NCBI GenBank assembly: GCA_017353825.1
Contig: JAFMSC010000062.1
Span: forward strand, 1-13,372
Length of the DNA stretch: 13,372 bases
Source of the DNA: Hyphomicrobiaceae bacterium
Lineage (GTDB): Bacteria > Pseudomonadota > Alphaproteobacteria > Rhizobiales > Hyphomicrobiaceae
Reading direction: 5' to 3'
Part shown: one piece after another, positions 1 through 7,649 of the stretch
Layout of the letters: every line of letters begins with the position of its first letter
Numbering within the stretch: position 1 is the stretch's first letter
Program-made: the position numbers and the translations under genes
The notes under the pieces: model-generated
What the model was told of the DNA's origin: nothing
The model's database searches: none
The model's input: only the letters and a program-made list of their open reading frames with translations

Positions 1-86
1 ATACGCCGGCCGCTGCAGGCGTGGCGCCAGCGACCGGAGCCGGTCCGGCTGAGGGCCGGGCCGCCGGCCTGCGCCAAGCCCGATGA
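1..86 (+). CDS. sctJ: C-terminal tail of upstream gene, probably SctJ (NolT/RhcJ) lipoprotein; 5' partial
   Basis: An open frame enters from the left edge in frame 3 and ends at TGA 84-86. It encodes only about 27 visible residues, an Ala/Pro/Gly-rich low-complexity tail ending in RLRQAR-like basic residues (…AAGLRQAR). Its stop overlaps the ATGATG start of the next gene, which indicates a translated gene in the same operon. The assignment to SctJ, the inner-membrane ring lipoprotein of the T3SS, comes only from gene order: in rhizobial clusters nolT/rhcJ directly precedes nolU (sctK). No diagnostic domain is visible in the fragment, so the reading frame is better supported than the name. Confidence 0.45.
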   Translation, partial: TPAAAGVAPATGAGPAEGRAAGLRQAR

Positions 87-775
87 TGGATCGGGCCATG
101 ACCAGCGCGCGACCAGGCCACCAGACCGCCCCACCAACCGACCTGCACGGACGCCGGCCCGCGCGGCATCTTCCAAGCGTCCACCCGGATCGTGTTCGCG
201 CCTGCCTCGATCCCCGGCTCAGCGCCGCGGTCGCGCAGCGGCTGGCGGACAGCGAGCGCGTTGGGTGGCGAGTGGCTGAGATAATCCTCTATCGCCACGG
301 TCTCAATCCGGCGATGCTGGATGATTTTTATGGGCGTGCGGCACCGGCCTCCTCATCAGAGGCGGATATCCACCCTCTGCTGCACTGCGACCTTGAGGAT
401 TGCGCCCGTCTTGCCGGTGCGGCTTGGCACGCCCGGTCGCTGAAGCAATGCGTGTCCGGCAAACTCGTTGCCGACCTGACCGCGCTCATCGGCCACCGCA
501 CCCGCGCCTTCGGCCTGCGTAACGCCAATCTCGCTGTCTGCAGCCAGGTCGTCACAGGCGCCGCCGAGCTCGCGGCGGCCATCAACGATGACGGATTCCG
601 CTGCATCGGCGCCCTGCTCTCCTCGAAAGATTGGGCGCTGCGCGGCCTCGTTCACGTGCGCCTGCCTCCGGGAACGCCGGCGGAAGCCGTCGCTTTTGGC
701 GATGAGCATGTCCGGCACGCCCCCGCGATCATCGAGCGCGCGCTCGCGGAGCTTCAGGGGACGCCGCATGCCTGA
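83..775 (+). CDS. sctK: T3SS sorting-platform protein SctK (NolU/YscK-like)
   Basis: Predicted 230-residue cytoplasmic protein with no signal peptide or membrane segment. SctK proteins link the SctQ pods of the sorting platform to the SctD/SctJ ring. The N-terminal 35 residues are Pro/Arg-rich and probably disordered. From about residue 37 it is helical (DRVRACLDPRLSAAVAQRL, then GWRVAEIILYRHGLNPAML), and a C-terminal part from residue 120 contains SSKDWALRGLVHVRLPPG. SctK sequences are poorly conserved, so the call relies on this pattern plus position immediately before sctL and sctN. The start is ATGATG: ATG 83 or ATG 86, both overlapping the stop of the upstream gene, and ATG 98 is a further option. 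It overlaps sctL by 8 bp, which points to coupled translation. Confidence 0.75.
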   Translation: MMDRAMTSARPGHQTAPPTDLHGRRPARHLPSVHPDRVRACLDPRLSAAVAQRLADSERVGWRVAEIILYRHGLNPAMLDDFYGRAAPASSSEADIHPLLHCDLEDCARLAGAAWHARSLKQCVSGKLVADLTALIGHRTRAFGLRNANLAVCSQVVTGAAELAAAINDDGFRCIGALLSSKDWALRGLVHVRLPPGTPAEAVAFGDEHVRHAPAIIERALAELQGTPHA

Positions 776-1445
776 CGAGCCAACCGCACCAGGCGCCCCT
801 GTCACAAGGCCGCTCGGCCCGGTTCTGCGCGGCCCAGACGTCGACATCTGGGGCCGAGCAAACGAGGCGATTGAAGCTGCCGAGCGCCATCGCAAGCGCA
901 TGTGGGCTTACGCGCGCGATGCGTATCGGCGCGAGAAGCAGCGTGGCTACGCTGACGGGTGGAATACCGGCATCGCCGAGGCTTCGCGCCTGGTCGCCGC
1001 CACGGCGGCCCGAGCGGAGCGGCATGTGGATGCGCTGGAGCGTGAGTTGCCTGCCCTCGTTATCGAGATCGTTGAGCGGATGCTGGGTGCGTTCGACCCT
1101 GGCGACCTCCTCTCACACGCGGTTCGGCATGCCCTCGGGCGCCTGAGAACCGGCGCCGACGTGGTTTTGCGCGTGGCGCCCGACGAGGCCCACAGCCTTC
1201 GCCAGACGCTTGGGCAATTCGATGGGCTCAGTGGAGCCAAGCGCCTCTGCATCGAGGTCGATCCCGCAATAAAGACAGGCGCCTGTGTGCTCTGCAGCGA
1301 GTTTGGCAACGTCGAGTTGGGGATCGCCGCGCAAGTCAAGGCGCTCAGGGAGGGGCTTGAGGCGCAAGCGCATGGTGCGACCGGCTCTGAGGCCGCGGAC
1401 GCCTCTCCGCAGCAACACCCGAGCGGATTCACGGTGACAGGCTGA
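768..1445 (+). CDS. sctL: T3SS ATPase regulator/stator SctL (NolV/YscL/FliH-like)
   Basis: 225-residue cytoplasmic protein of the FliH/YscL family, which tethers and restrains the SctN ATPase and joins it to SctQ. Residues 30-100 form a long charged helical region (AIEAAERHRKRMWAYARDAY, then ERHVDALERELPALVIEIVE) typical of the dimeric coiled coil. The C-terminal domain carries the family pattern near residues 160-192: a beta strand (RLCIEVDPAIKTGACVL), the FGNVELG segment and a final helix (AAQVKALREGL), matching the usual G-x-C-x-[LI]-x-[ST]-x-x-G-x-[VI] stretch. The tail after residue 200 is Ala/Ser/Gln-rich. The frame is open upstream to 588, but ATG 768 is chosen because it overlaps the sctK stop (ATGCCTGA) and gives the expected family length. 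Confidence 0.87.
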   Translation: MPDEPTAPGAPVTRPLGPVLRGPDVDIWGRANEAIEAAERHRKRMWAYARDAYRREKQRGYADGWNTGIAEASRLVAATAARAERHVDALERELPALVIEIVERMLGAFDPGDLLSHAVRHALGRLRTGADVVLRVAPDEAHSLRQTLGQFDGLSGAKRLCIEVDPAIKTGACVLCSEFGNVELGIAAQVKALREGLEAQAHGATGSEAADASPQQHPSGFTVTG

Positions 1446-1454
1446 GGGACGACC

Positions 1455-2768
1455 GTGGTGACAACAATCACCAAGCTTCGCGAGGCTGTCCGCCACATCG
1501 ACACGCGGCGGGTCAAGGGGCGCGTAACCAAGGCGTTAGGCACCATCGTGGAGGCCGTCGTACCAGATGTCCGCATCGGCGAGGTGTGCGTTCTCGAAGA
1601 TCCGGATGGGAACTGGTCGACCACGGCCGAGGTCATCGGCCTTGGGGAGGACACGGTCCTGCTGACACCTCTGGGCGACCTTCAAGGCATGTCCCAGCGC
1701 ACCAGCGTGCTGCCAACCGGCCTGACGCTGGATACCCCTGTCGGCGATGCCCTCCTGGGGCGCATCGTTGACGGCCTGGGAAACCCCCTCGACGGGCGCG
1801 GTCCGCTCGTAGGACCGGGCACGCGTCGGCCTTTGCATCGCCCGGCACCTCCCGCCCTGGCGCGGCAGCTCATTGCGCGTCCCCTGCCTATTGGGCTCAG
1901 GGTGATCGACGCCCTGCTCACGTGCGGGGAGGGGCAGAGGATCGGCATCTACGGTGAGCCCGGCGCCGGGAAGTCATCACTCGTCGCTCAGATGGTGAAT
2001 GGCGCGGTGGTCGACGTTGCGGTCGTGGCCCTGATCGGCGAGCGCGGCCGAGAGGTGCGGGAGTTCATCGAGAACAAGCTTGGCGTGCAAGGCATGCGCC
2101 GCTCCGTGATCGTCGTCGCAACCTCCGATCGGTCGGCGATCGAGCGGGTCAAGGCAGCCTACGTGGCAACGACGCTTGCCGAGGCCTTTCGCGACGAAGG
2201 ACGGCGTGTGCTCCTGATGATGGACAGCATTACCCGTTTCGCCCGTGCGCTTCGCGAGATTGGATTGGCGGCCGGCGAACCGCCAGCGCGACGGGGCTTT
2301 CCACCTTCGGTATTCGCCAGTCTGCCGCAGCTGATCGAGCGCGCGGGGCCAGGCGAGCAAGGCTCGATCACCGGGTTCTTTACGGTCCTTGTTGAGGGTG
2401 ACGGAGTTGGGGATCCGATCGCGGAGGAAACGCGCGCCATCCTTGACGGTCACATCATCCTCTCGCAACAGCTTGCAAGCGCCAACCACTACCCGGCCAT
2501 CGACGTGTTGGCGAGCCGCAGCCGCGTCATGGACGCTATCGTCTCATCCGAGCACAAGGCGAACGCTGGCCGGATTCGTGAGCTCCTTGCGCGATACGCC
2601 GAGGTGGAGTTTCTCATTCAAGTGGGCGAATACAAGAGCGGCGCCGATGCTGTCGCCGATACGGCAATCGCCAAGATCAACGACATTCGCAGTTTCCTGC
2701 GTCAGGCCACAGACGAACGGTCAAGCTTCGAGGAGACAACCCGATGCATGTCACTGCTCGTGGCGTGA
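1455..2768 (+). CDS. sctN: T3SS cytoplasmic ATPase SctN (RhcN)
   Basis: 437-residue F1-beta-like ATPase that strips chaperones from and unfolds export substrates at the base of the injectisome. Motifs seen: Walker A GEPGAGKS at residues 167-174 (catalytic K173; Ala replaces the more usual Val), GERGREV at 195-201 with the likely catalytic Glu196, Walker B VLLMMDS near 252-258 (D257), and the alpha/beta ATPase signature PAIDVLASRS at 347-356. The N-terminal beta barrel (residues about 20-95) and C-terminal helical domain are complete, and length agrees with RhcN/HrcN. The start is GTG, either 1455 or the adjacent GTG 1458. A purine-rich GAGGGAC (1444-1450) precedes both and is better spaced for 1458. 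The gene overlaps sctO by 25 bp. Confidence 0.97.
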   Translation: MVTTITKLREAVRHIDTRRVKGRVTKALGTIVEAVVPDVRIGEVCVLEDPDGNWSTTAEVIGLGEDTVLLTPLGDLQGMSQRTSVLPTGLTLDTPVGDALLGRIVDGLGNPLDGRGPLVGPGTRRPLHRPAPPALARQLIARPLPIGLRVIDALLTCGEGQRIGIYGEPGAGKSSLVAQMVNGAVVDVAVVALIGERGREVREFIENKLGVQGMRRSVIVVATSDRSAIERVKAAYVATTLAEAFRDEGRRVLLMMDSITRFARALREIGLAAGEPPARRGFPPSVFASLPQLIERAGPGEQGSITGFFTVLVEGDGVGDPIAEETRAILDGHIILSQQLASANHYPAIDVLASRSRVMDAIVSSEHKANAGRIRELLARYAEVEFLIQVGEYKSGADAVADTAIAKINDIRSFLRQATDERSSFEETTRCMSLLVA

Positions 2769-3271
2769 AGGCACGCAATCTGGAGAACGCCATACGTCTT
2801 CGCGACCAGCGCCAGCGACGCGCCCTCGCGCATCTAAAGATTGCGCTGGCGCACCGCGATGCCGCGGAGGACGCCTGCGTGTCCTCTAGGCGCGAGCTGA
2901 CGGCGCGGCAGTCGCTCCGGCGTACGGGTGAAATTCAGGCATACGGCGGGCTCGCTCAAGCAAGGCCGATGTCGCCGGCCGCGCTCAGCCGCCATCTCGC
3001 CGCCATCGAGTCCTTGACCGACGACGTGCAGAGGGCGTCCAAGCACCTCGAGCAGGCACAACTGAAAAAGGTGAGCGCGGACCAGTCAGCGAGCAAGGCG
3101 CGTGGCATTCATGCGATGCATGCGCATCAGAAGCGCAAATGGGTGCGGCTCGCCGCGATGATCGCGACCAGCCGCCGCGCGCGGGGCGAGTTCCTCGCCG
3201 AGATCGATGTCGAGGAGGAAGGCAGCTTGGGCTGGCGTCGTTGTCACCTTCTGCGGGGCAAGGTCCGGTGA
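2744..3271 (+). CDS. sctO: T3SS central stalk protein SctO (Y4yJ/YscO-like)
   Basis: 175-residue, strongly basic, almost wholly helical protein with heptad-like Arg/Lys/Glu/Gln-rich stretches at about residues 10-65 and 95-160, consistent with the antiparallel coiled-coil hairpin of SctO/FliJ. FliJ-type proteins insert into the SctN hexamer like the gamma subunit of F1 and contact the export-gate protein SctV. No motif names the family unambiguously. Size, coiled-coil character and position between sctN and sctQ, exactly where y4yJ sits in rhizobial clusters, support the call. ATG 2744 lies inside the end of sctN and is preceded by AGGAG (2731-2735) with an 8-base spacer, a strong ribosome-binding site. 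Its stop overlaps the sctQ start (TGATG). Confidence 0.82.
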   Translation: MHVTARGVKARNLENAIRLRDQRQRRALAHLKIALAHRDAAEDACVSSRRELTARQSLRRTGEIQAYGGLAQARPMSPAALSRHLAAIESLTDDVQRASKHLEQAQLKKVSADQSASKARGIHAMHAHQKRKWVRLAAMIATSRRARGEFLAEIDVEEEGSLGWRRCHLLRGKVR

Positions 3272-4428
3272 TGTCCCTTGGCAGCTTGGCAGCACGGACC
3301 ACGGGCCGGGGCGCCGCCTTGGGGCGGCGAGGACCGGTTGGTGCCTCTGCGCAGCGATATGTCCCAAACACCAGCGTTCAACCGACGGCCGTCGTAGCCA
3401 TCAATCTCCTGATCCCAGTCGGCGGCACGATCTCAACCATGGTTGAACGCATGCCGTTGTCCCTCACTCTTGATCCAATGCTGGTAGGTGGCGCACCTGA
3501 TGCATCGGGCGTGGTAGGTGGACCGGCCTTCGAGCTCATCTGGTCGATCGGCGCCCAAGAGCACCTCATCGTTACCCTTCCGGAAAAGATCGTCGCGCAC
3601 ATCGCCAGGGCCGTCGAGCCCAGCCTCGGTACGGTTCCAGACGATCCAGCGCGCTCGTTCCTGGTCGAGCTGGCCTTGGCGCCGCTGCTGGATACGTTGG
3701 AGGGCCGGCTCGGGACCAACCTGACGCTCTTGGAGACGCTTCCCGCCGAAGCGACAAGTCACGGCGCAGACGCCCTACCTGTGCGGGGTGAGATTGACGG
3801 ATTGCGGTTCGCCGCATCGCTCAGGATGGTCCACAACCGGGTGGACGGAGTACCGGCGATCGAACGACTGGCGAGCCTCCTGCGATTGGCGACGCCTCGC
3901 CACTCGGCTGGCGACACCTTTCTGGCGAGCATTACGGTTTCGGTGGCCTTTCGTGCCGGCACGATGCGCGTACGGCTTCGCGCCTTGCGTGCGCTCGCGC
4001 CGGGCGACGTCCTCATACCGGATGAGTTCCCCCTATCGCATGACGAGGTCTTGGTAATCGCTGCAGGGCGTCTGCGCGCGCTGGCACGGCTCGAGGATCG
4101 GGGCGCACGCCTCCAGGCGGCGCTCCGGCCGATCCGGCGGGAACACTTGGAGTTGGGACAGATGAACGATGACGTGAATTCTACGCCACCCGATCTGGTC
4201 GACGGGCTTGATGAGGTTGAAGTTGTCCTCAGTTTCGAGCTCGGTCGGCTCAATGTCGAGTTGCGCGAGCTGAAATCGATCGGACCCGGCTATGTGTTCG
4301 CGCTGGGGCGCGACCCGGCGCACGCCATCGACATCGTCGTGAACGGACGAAAGATCGGAAAGGGAGAGATCGTTAAGATCGGGGAGACGATCGGCGTGCG
4401 AACGACCAGACTATACGGGGGTGAGTGA
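3271..4428 (+). CDS. sctQ: T3SS sorting-platform (C-ring) protein SctQ (RhcQ)
   Basis: 385-residue cytoplasmic protein of the FliM/FliN/YscQ family, the main pod component of the sorting platform, binding SctK and SctL. A variable N-terminal half is followed by a SpoA-like segment around residues 219-275 (VSVAFRAGTMRVRLRALRAL, LAPGDVLIP) and a clear C-terminal SpoA domain at about 315-383: EVEVVLSFELGRLNVELREL, then GYVFALG, then the VNGRKIGKGEIVKIGETIGV pattern typical of FliN/SpoA proteins. The gene is a single ORF rather than split as in Pseudomonas hrcQA/hrcQB. The frame is open from 3139, but ATG 3271 shares one base with the sctO stop (TGATG) and gives a normal length. An internal ATG at 4162 may start a separate SctQ-C product. 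Confidence 0.92.
   Translation: MSLGSLAARTTGRGAALGRRGPVGASAQRYVPNTSVQPTAVVAINLLIPVGGTISTMVERMPLSLTLDPMLVGGAPDASGVVGGPAFELIWSIGAQEHLIVTLPEKIVAHIARAVEPSLGTVPDDPARSFLVELALAPLLDTLEGRLGTNLTLLETLPAEATSHGADALPVRGEIDGLRFAASLRMVHNRVDGVPAIERLASLLRLATPRHSAGDTFLASITVSVAFRAGTMRVRLRALRALAPGDVLIPDEFPLSHDEVLVIAAGRLRALARLEDRGARLQAALRPIRREHLELGQMNDDVNSTPPDLVDGLDEVEVVLSFELGRLNVELRELKSIGPGYVFALGRDPAHAIDIVVNGRKIGKGEIVKIGETIGVRTTRLYGGE
4149..4164 (+). promoter_or_regulatory. Candidate internal ribosome-binding site and ATG for a SctQ-C product
   Basis: Inside sctQ, GGAG at 4149-4152 lies 9 bases before an in-frame ATG at 4162 (Met298 of SctQ). Initiation here would give an 88-residue protein ending at 4428, made of a short acidic linker and the complete C-terminal SpoA domain. 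Yersinia YscQ and Salmonella SpaO are known to make such a short C-terminal form from an internal start, and it is structurally part of the pods. The sequence shows only the spacing and the frame; use of this start is inferred. Confidence 0.45.
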
Positions 4429-4434
4429 GCCTAC

Positions 4435-5085
4435 ATGGATGGTTCTCCAGGCATAATCGCACTCCTGGCAATCACGCTGGGGCTCGGGCTCCTCACCTTT
4501 GCCGTGGTGACGACGACCGCCTTTGTGAAGATCACGATTGTCCTGCTGCTGGTGCGCAATGCTCTGGGTGTGCAGCAGGTGCCACCAAACATCGTGATCT
4601 ACACTGTCGCCCTGATTCTGACGGTGTATATCTCGGCACCCGTCAGCGAACAGATCTATCGGCAGCTCACAAGCTCCGGCCTGGAATACCGCACCTTCGA
4701 CGACTTTACCACGGCGGCGGGGCGGGTACGCGAGCCCATTCGGGCGCACCTTCAACGCCTCACAACCGACGACGAGCGGCAGTTCTTCCTGTCGGCAACG
4801 CGCCAGATCTGGCCCGAGGACGTGCGTCAGCGGGTCGGGGCGGATGACCTGACGATCCTTATTCCATCATTCATGATCTCAGAGCTGAAGCGCGCTTTCG
4901 AGATCGGCTTCCTGCTGTATCTGCCGTTCATCACCATAGATCTGATCGTCACCACCATTCTCATGGCGATGGGCATGGCGATGGTATCGCCAACAATCAT
5001 CTCGGTACCTTTCAAGCTGTTTCTATTCATCGCCGTGGATGGCTGGTCACGACTGATGCACGGGTTGGTGCTCAGCTACAGCTGA
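4435..5085 (+). CDS. sctR: T3SS export-gate membrane protein SctR (RhcR/FliP-like)
   Basis: 216-residue integral inner-membrane protein. Five copies of SctR, with SctS and SctT, form the helical export-gate pore. Hydrophobic segments lie at about residues 6-27, 52-70, 155-182 and 188-206, around a soluble loop (75-138). Family hallmarks are intact: TTTAFVKITIVLLLVRNALG (26-45) followed by QQVPPN, and the C-terminal block IPSFMISELKRAFEIGFLLY (143-162) followed by LPFITIDLIV and VSPTIISVPFKL. Length is normal for the family. ATG 4435 starts six bases after the sctQ stop, with the GGGGGTGAG around that stop able to act as ribosome-binding site. Confidence 0.97.
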   Translation: MDGSPGIIALLAITLGLGLLTFAVVTTTAFVKITIVLLLVRNALGVQQVPPNIVIYTVALILTVYISAPVSEQIYRQLTSSGLEYRTFDDFTTAAGRVREPIRAHLQRLTTDDERQFFLSATRQIWPEDVRQRVGADDLTILIPSFMISELKRAFEIGFLLYLPFITIDLIVTTILMAMGMAMVSPTIISVPFKLFLFIAVDGWSRLMHGLVLSYS

Positions 5086-5131
5086 AGCCGCCGGCGCCGG
5101 ATGCCAGCATGGTCATGAAGGAGTGGAAGCG

Positions 5132-5407
5132 ATGGACGAGGCGAGCATCCTTACTCACGTGCGGATTGCCCTCACGCTGTTCCTCACATTCACCTTGCCC
5201 CCTCTGCTCGCCGCACTTGTCGTGGGCCTCGTCGTGGGCATCGTCCAGGCCGCCACGCAAATCCAAGATCAGACGCTGCCGCAGACGGTGAAGCTTCTCA
5301 CCGTCGTCGCGGTATTGGCGGTATTCTTTCCTCTGTTGGCCAGCCCGCTGATTGAGCACACGAAACAGCTCTTTACAGAGTTCTCAACGCGGACTTTACG
5401 ACGCTGA
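5132..5407 (+). CDS. sctS: T3SS export-gate membrane protein SctS (RhcS/FliQ-like)
   Basis: 91-residue membrane protein with two hydrophobic helices (about residues 10-38 and 53-74), the FliQ/SctS hairpin that wraps the SctR/SctT core of the export gate. The conserved loop is VGIVQAATQIQDQTLPQTVK (about 34-53), which matches the family Q-[AS]-x-T-Q-I-x-[DE]-x-[TS]-L pattern. The frame is open from a GTG at 5123, but that codon lies within a strong AAGGAG ribosome-binding site (5118-5123). ATG 5132, eight bases downstream, is therefore the start and gives the standard length. It follows sctR by 46 bp and precedes sctT by 42 bp. Confidence 0.95.
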   Translation: MDEASILTHVRIALTLFLTFTLPPLLAALVVGLVVGIVQAATQIQDQTLPQTVKLLTVVAVLAVFFPLLASPLIEHTKQLFTEFSTRTLRR

Positions 5408-5449
5408 TGTCGGCCTGGGGGTGAGCTGAGTGCATCGAGCCGAGCCGCG

Positions 5450-6277
5450 ATGGAGCCAGTCGCCACAACGGAGGCCCTCAGGCTCGTCCTGAAGCAGGCG
5501 CTGGACCCTTTGGTCGCGCTCGTTCTCGGCGCCAGCCGTGCAATCGGGATTCTGTTGATCCTGCCGGTTCTCACGCGCGCTCAGGTCGCCGCCCTGCTTC
5601 GTACTGCGGTGGCGCTCGCACTGGCGCTTCCCGTCCTGGGCCACACCAGCGCGGCCATCGCCCAACTCGGCGGCCGGCCGGACCGAGCCCTTCAGATCGT
5701 GCTCATCGCAATCAAGGAGGTCGGCGTGGGCGCTCTGATCGGTTTCCTCCTGGGCACTCCCTTTTGGACCATTCAGATCGTTGGTGAACTGATCGACATG
5801 CAGCGCAGCATTGTCAATTCGGTCCAATCCTCCGACCTGGCGTCTGGATCAGAGGCAACCGTCCTGAATTCCCTCCTATGGTTTGTGGCCATTGTCGTCT
5901 TCATCGCCTCCGATGGGCTGGGCATCGTGGTGAGGACACTGTACGAAAGCTATTCTGTGTGGCCGCTCGTTCGGTTCCTGCCGTCGATCAGTCTCGACGG
6001 CGTGTATGCCTTGGTCGGCCTCCTGGATCACATGCTGCGCCAGGCTTTCCTCATCGCCGGCCCGGCAGTCGTTCTACTTCTGCTGGTCGACCTATCCGTC
6101 ATGTTGATCGGACGCTTCACGCCAAGCCTCAACGTCTCCGACCTCGCGCCAACCATCAAGAATATCGCCTTCATCGTCTTCATGCTCCTCTACGCCGGCT
6201 ATCTGCTCAACTACGTCGGTGCGGAAGTGGCAGGCACGCGCGGTGTGACCGAAGAGCTGGAGGGTGTCGTACAATGA
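5450..6277 (+). CDS. sctT: T3SS export-gate membrane protein SctT (RhcT/FliR-like)
   Basis: 275-residue polytopic inner-membrane protein, the single-copy FliR-like subunit that plugs the export gate with SctR and SctS. Hydrophobic stretches occur near residues 20-42, 48-65, 82-108, 137-163, 183-222 and 236-256. Family-typical segments are visible: the loop and helix KEVGVGALIGFLLGTPFW (89-106) followed by VGELIDMQRS (111-120), and the conserved RFTPSLNVSDLAPTIKNIAF (222-241). Length is normal. ATG 5450 is the only reasonable start because the frame is stopped at 5405. No strong Shine-Dalgarno is seen, only CGAGCC-type sequence, so translation may depend on coupling from sctS. The stop overlaps the sctU start (ATGA). 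Confidence 0.95.
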   Translation: MEPVATTEALRLVLKQALDPLVALVLGASRAIGILLILPVLTRAQVAALLRTAVALALALPVLGHTSAAIAQLGGRPDRALQIVLIAIKEVGVGALIGFLLGTPFWTIQIVGELIDMQRSIVNSVQSSDLASGSEATVLNSLLWFVAIVVFIASDGLGIVVRTLYESYSVWPLVRFLPSISLDGVYALVGLLDHMLRQAFLIAGPAVVLLLLVDLSVMLIGRFTPSLNVSDLAPTIKNIAFIVFMLLYAGYLLNYVGAEVAGTRGVTEELEGVVQ

Positions 6278-7320
6278 GCAACGACACGGGCGAGCAAAGA
6301 ACGCTTCCAGCAACCGACAAGAAGCTACAGGACGCGCGCAAGAAGGGTCAGGTTGCACATAGCCGCGATCTCGTAAGCGCAGTGGGGGGAACCGCCGCGA
6401 TCATCTACCTGTGGCTGAATATCGGTGGCATCGTCGGCGAATGGCGCGATGTCATGCTGCAATCCTTGACGTTGGGCGAGAACGGTTTCAGGGCTGACTT
6501 GCGCCGATCGCTGTCGATTCTTGCCGACCAATCGCTACGGACCCTGGCACCATTGCTCGCTTGCGTTGTGGCGGCAGGTGTTCTCGCAAGCTTGGCGGTG
6601 ACGAAAGGGCCTGCGCCGTCTCTCGATCCGATTAAACCGAAACTCGACATTCTCAATCCGGCGCAGGGATTGAAGCGAATCTTCGGATTGCGCGGGTGGA
6701 TCGAGTTGGCCAAGACGCTGGTCAAGTTTGCCGTGTTCGCAAGCGTGCTTCTCCTGGTCGTGGGAGGCACCTGGCAAACCCTCGTCCGCCTGCCGGTGTG
6801 CGGCGTGGGCTGCATTCCCTTCCTGTTTGGCAGCCTTGCGAAGCTTCTGCTTGGCATCGCTGTCTGTGCATACCTCGTTGCTGCAATCGTTGATGTCCTG
6901 CTTCAGCGCTGGCTGTTCCTGCGCGACATGCAAATGACGCCAACCGAGCTTAAGCGCGAGCGCAAGGATCTGGAAGGAAACCCGCTGATCCGGCGCGCGC
7001 AGCAGCAACAGCGCCGGGAAGCCGCGGCGGAGCCGCGTCTGGGCGTCGACCAGGCCACGATCATCATCCGTGCACCCGGTGTTGCCGTAGGGCTTCGCTA
7101 TGTACGTGGCGAAACTGATGTCCCACTCATCGTCTGTCGCGGCAGGGACAGCACGGCCGATGCGATCATGCGCAGCGCGGCCACCCACGCAACCCCAACC
7201 TGTGATGATGCGGAACTCGCAAAGGGGTTGTCGTCAGGCGTACGTCTGGGAGCACCCATACCACGACGATATTTTCAATCGGTGGCCAGAGCGCTCTACG
7301 CGGCGGGCGCTGCTGATTGA
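6274..7320 (+). CDS. sctU: T3SS export-apparatus protein SctU (RhcU/FlhB-like) lacking the NPTH autocleavage motif
   Basis: 348-residue protein: four membrane helices (about residues 32-52, 90-110, 145-168, 185-210), a cytoplasmic linker (MTPTELKRERKDLEGNPLIR, 221-240) and a cytoplasmic SctU-C domain. SctU/FlhB normally cleaves itself between N and P of NPTH, allowing the switch from early to late substrates. Here the aligned segment reads IIIRAPGVAVGLRYVRGET (263-281): RAPG at 266-269 replaces NPTH, while both flanks stay family-like and in frame, so no frameshift explains it. The later IPLARALY-like helix is also altered (AELAKGLS). Membrane and linker parts look intact. ATG 6274 overlaps the sctT stop and follows GGAGGG (6259-6264). 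This is the last T3SS gene in the window. Confidence 0.93.
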   Translation: MSNDTGEQRTLPATDKKLQDARKKGQVAHSRDLVSAVGGTAAIIYLWLNIGGIVGEWRDVMLQSLTLGENGFRADLRRSLSILADQSLRTLAPLLACVVAAGVLASLAVTKGPAPSLDPIKPKLDILNPAQGLKRIFGLRGWIELAKTLVKFAVFASVLLLVVGGTWQTLVRLPVCGVGCIPFLFGSLAKLLLGIAVCAYLVAAIVDVLLQRWLFLRDMQMTPTELKRERKDLEGNPLIRRAQQQQRREAAAEPRLGVDQATIIIRAPGVAVGLRYVRGETDVPLIVCRGRDSTADAIMRSAATHATPTCDDAELAKGLSSGVRLGAPIPRRYFQSVARALYAAGAAD

Positions 7321-7649
7321 CAGCCCTGGACGCGCTGCTGGACGCACTGCTGTCATCATTGCCACAGCCCATGGCGGCCTGGAGAACATGCGGCTGTCCA
7401 TATAGGCTTGGCCACGCTGCAACCTGATTGACAAACCAAGATGATTCGTGACAACAAGTCTGCAACATCCGTCGTGCGCTCGTGAATGCCCTCCGCCAGC
7501 TGTCCGCTGCCTAACAGTCCGAAAGCCCTTCCTAATCTGCTGATTCACTTGGTAAACGTTGTTCGGCGGTGTCGAGACCGGCCGGCGAACTGTTGACCAG
7601 ATCTCCTGGATTGAGGTGAGAAATCTTCCAACGGCGGTAGACCCGCGAT
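7321..7649. other. Non-coding gap between the T3SS operon and the DeoR regulator gene
   Basis: This 329-bp stretch shows no convincing gene on either strand, no RNA gene and no T-tailed hairpin that would be a clear terminator for the T3SS operon. It is visibly less GC-rich than its flanks in the middle part (about 7425-7560). It must hold the promoter of the downstream regulator. TTGACA (7428-7433) and TTGACC (7593-7598) resemble -35 boxes, but neither has a good -10 partner at normal spacing. A loosely paired ACAGCC/GGCTGT with a loop of more than 20 bases near 7364-7399 is too weak to call. Confidence 0.5.

Noticed and set aside
3432..3445. Perfect 14-bp palindrome TCAACCATGGTTGA.
   Set aside because: It lies inside sctQ coding sequence, encodes ordinary residues (STMVE) and has no second copy nearby; likely chance.
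3483..3521. GGTAGGTGG repeated twice about 30 bp apart.
   Set aside because: Explained by the similar VGG/VGGP residues in sctQ; not an array.
6274..7320. Frameshift as the cause of the missing NPTH motif in sctU.
   Set aside because: Residues on both sides align with the SctU family in the same frame, so the change is a local substitution.
7508..7532. A CGAAAGC (7520-7526) in the gap after sctU recalls the core of the TtsI-binding tts box.
   Set aside because: Beyond this heptamer, few flanking positions match the consensus as I recall it, and no T3SS gene starts downstream of it.
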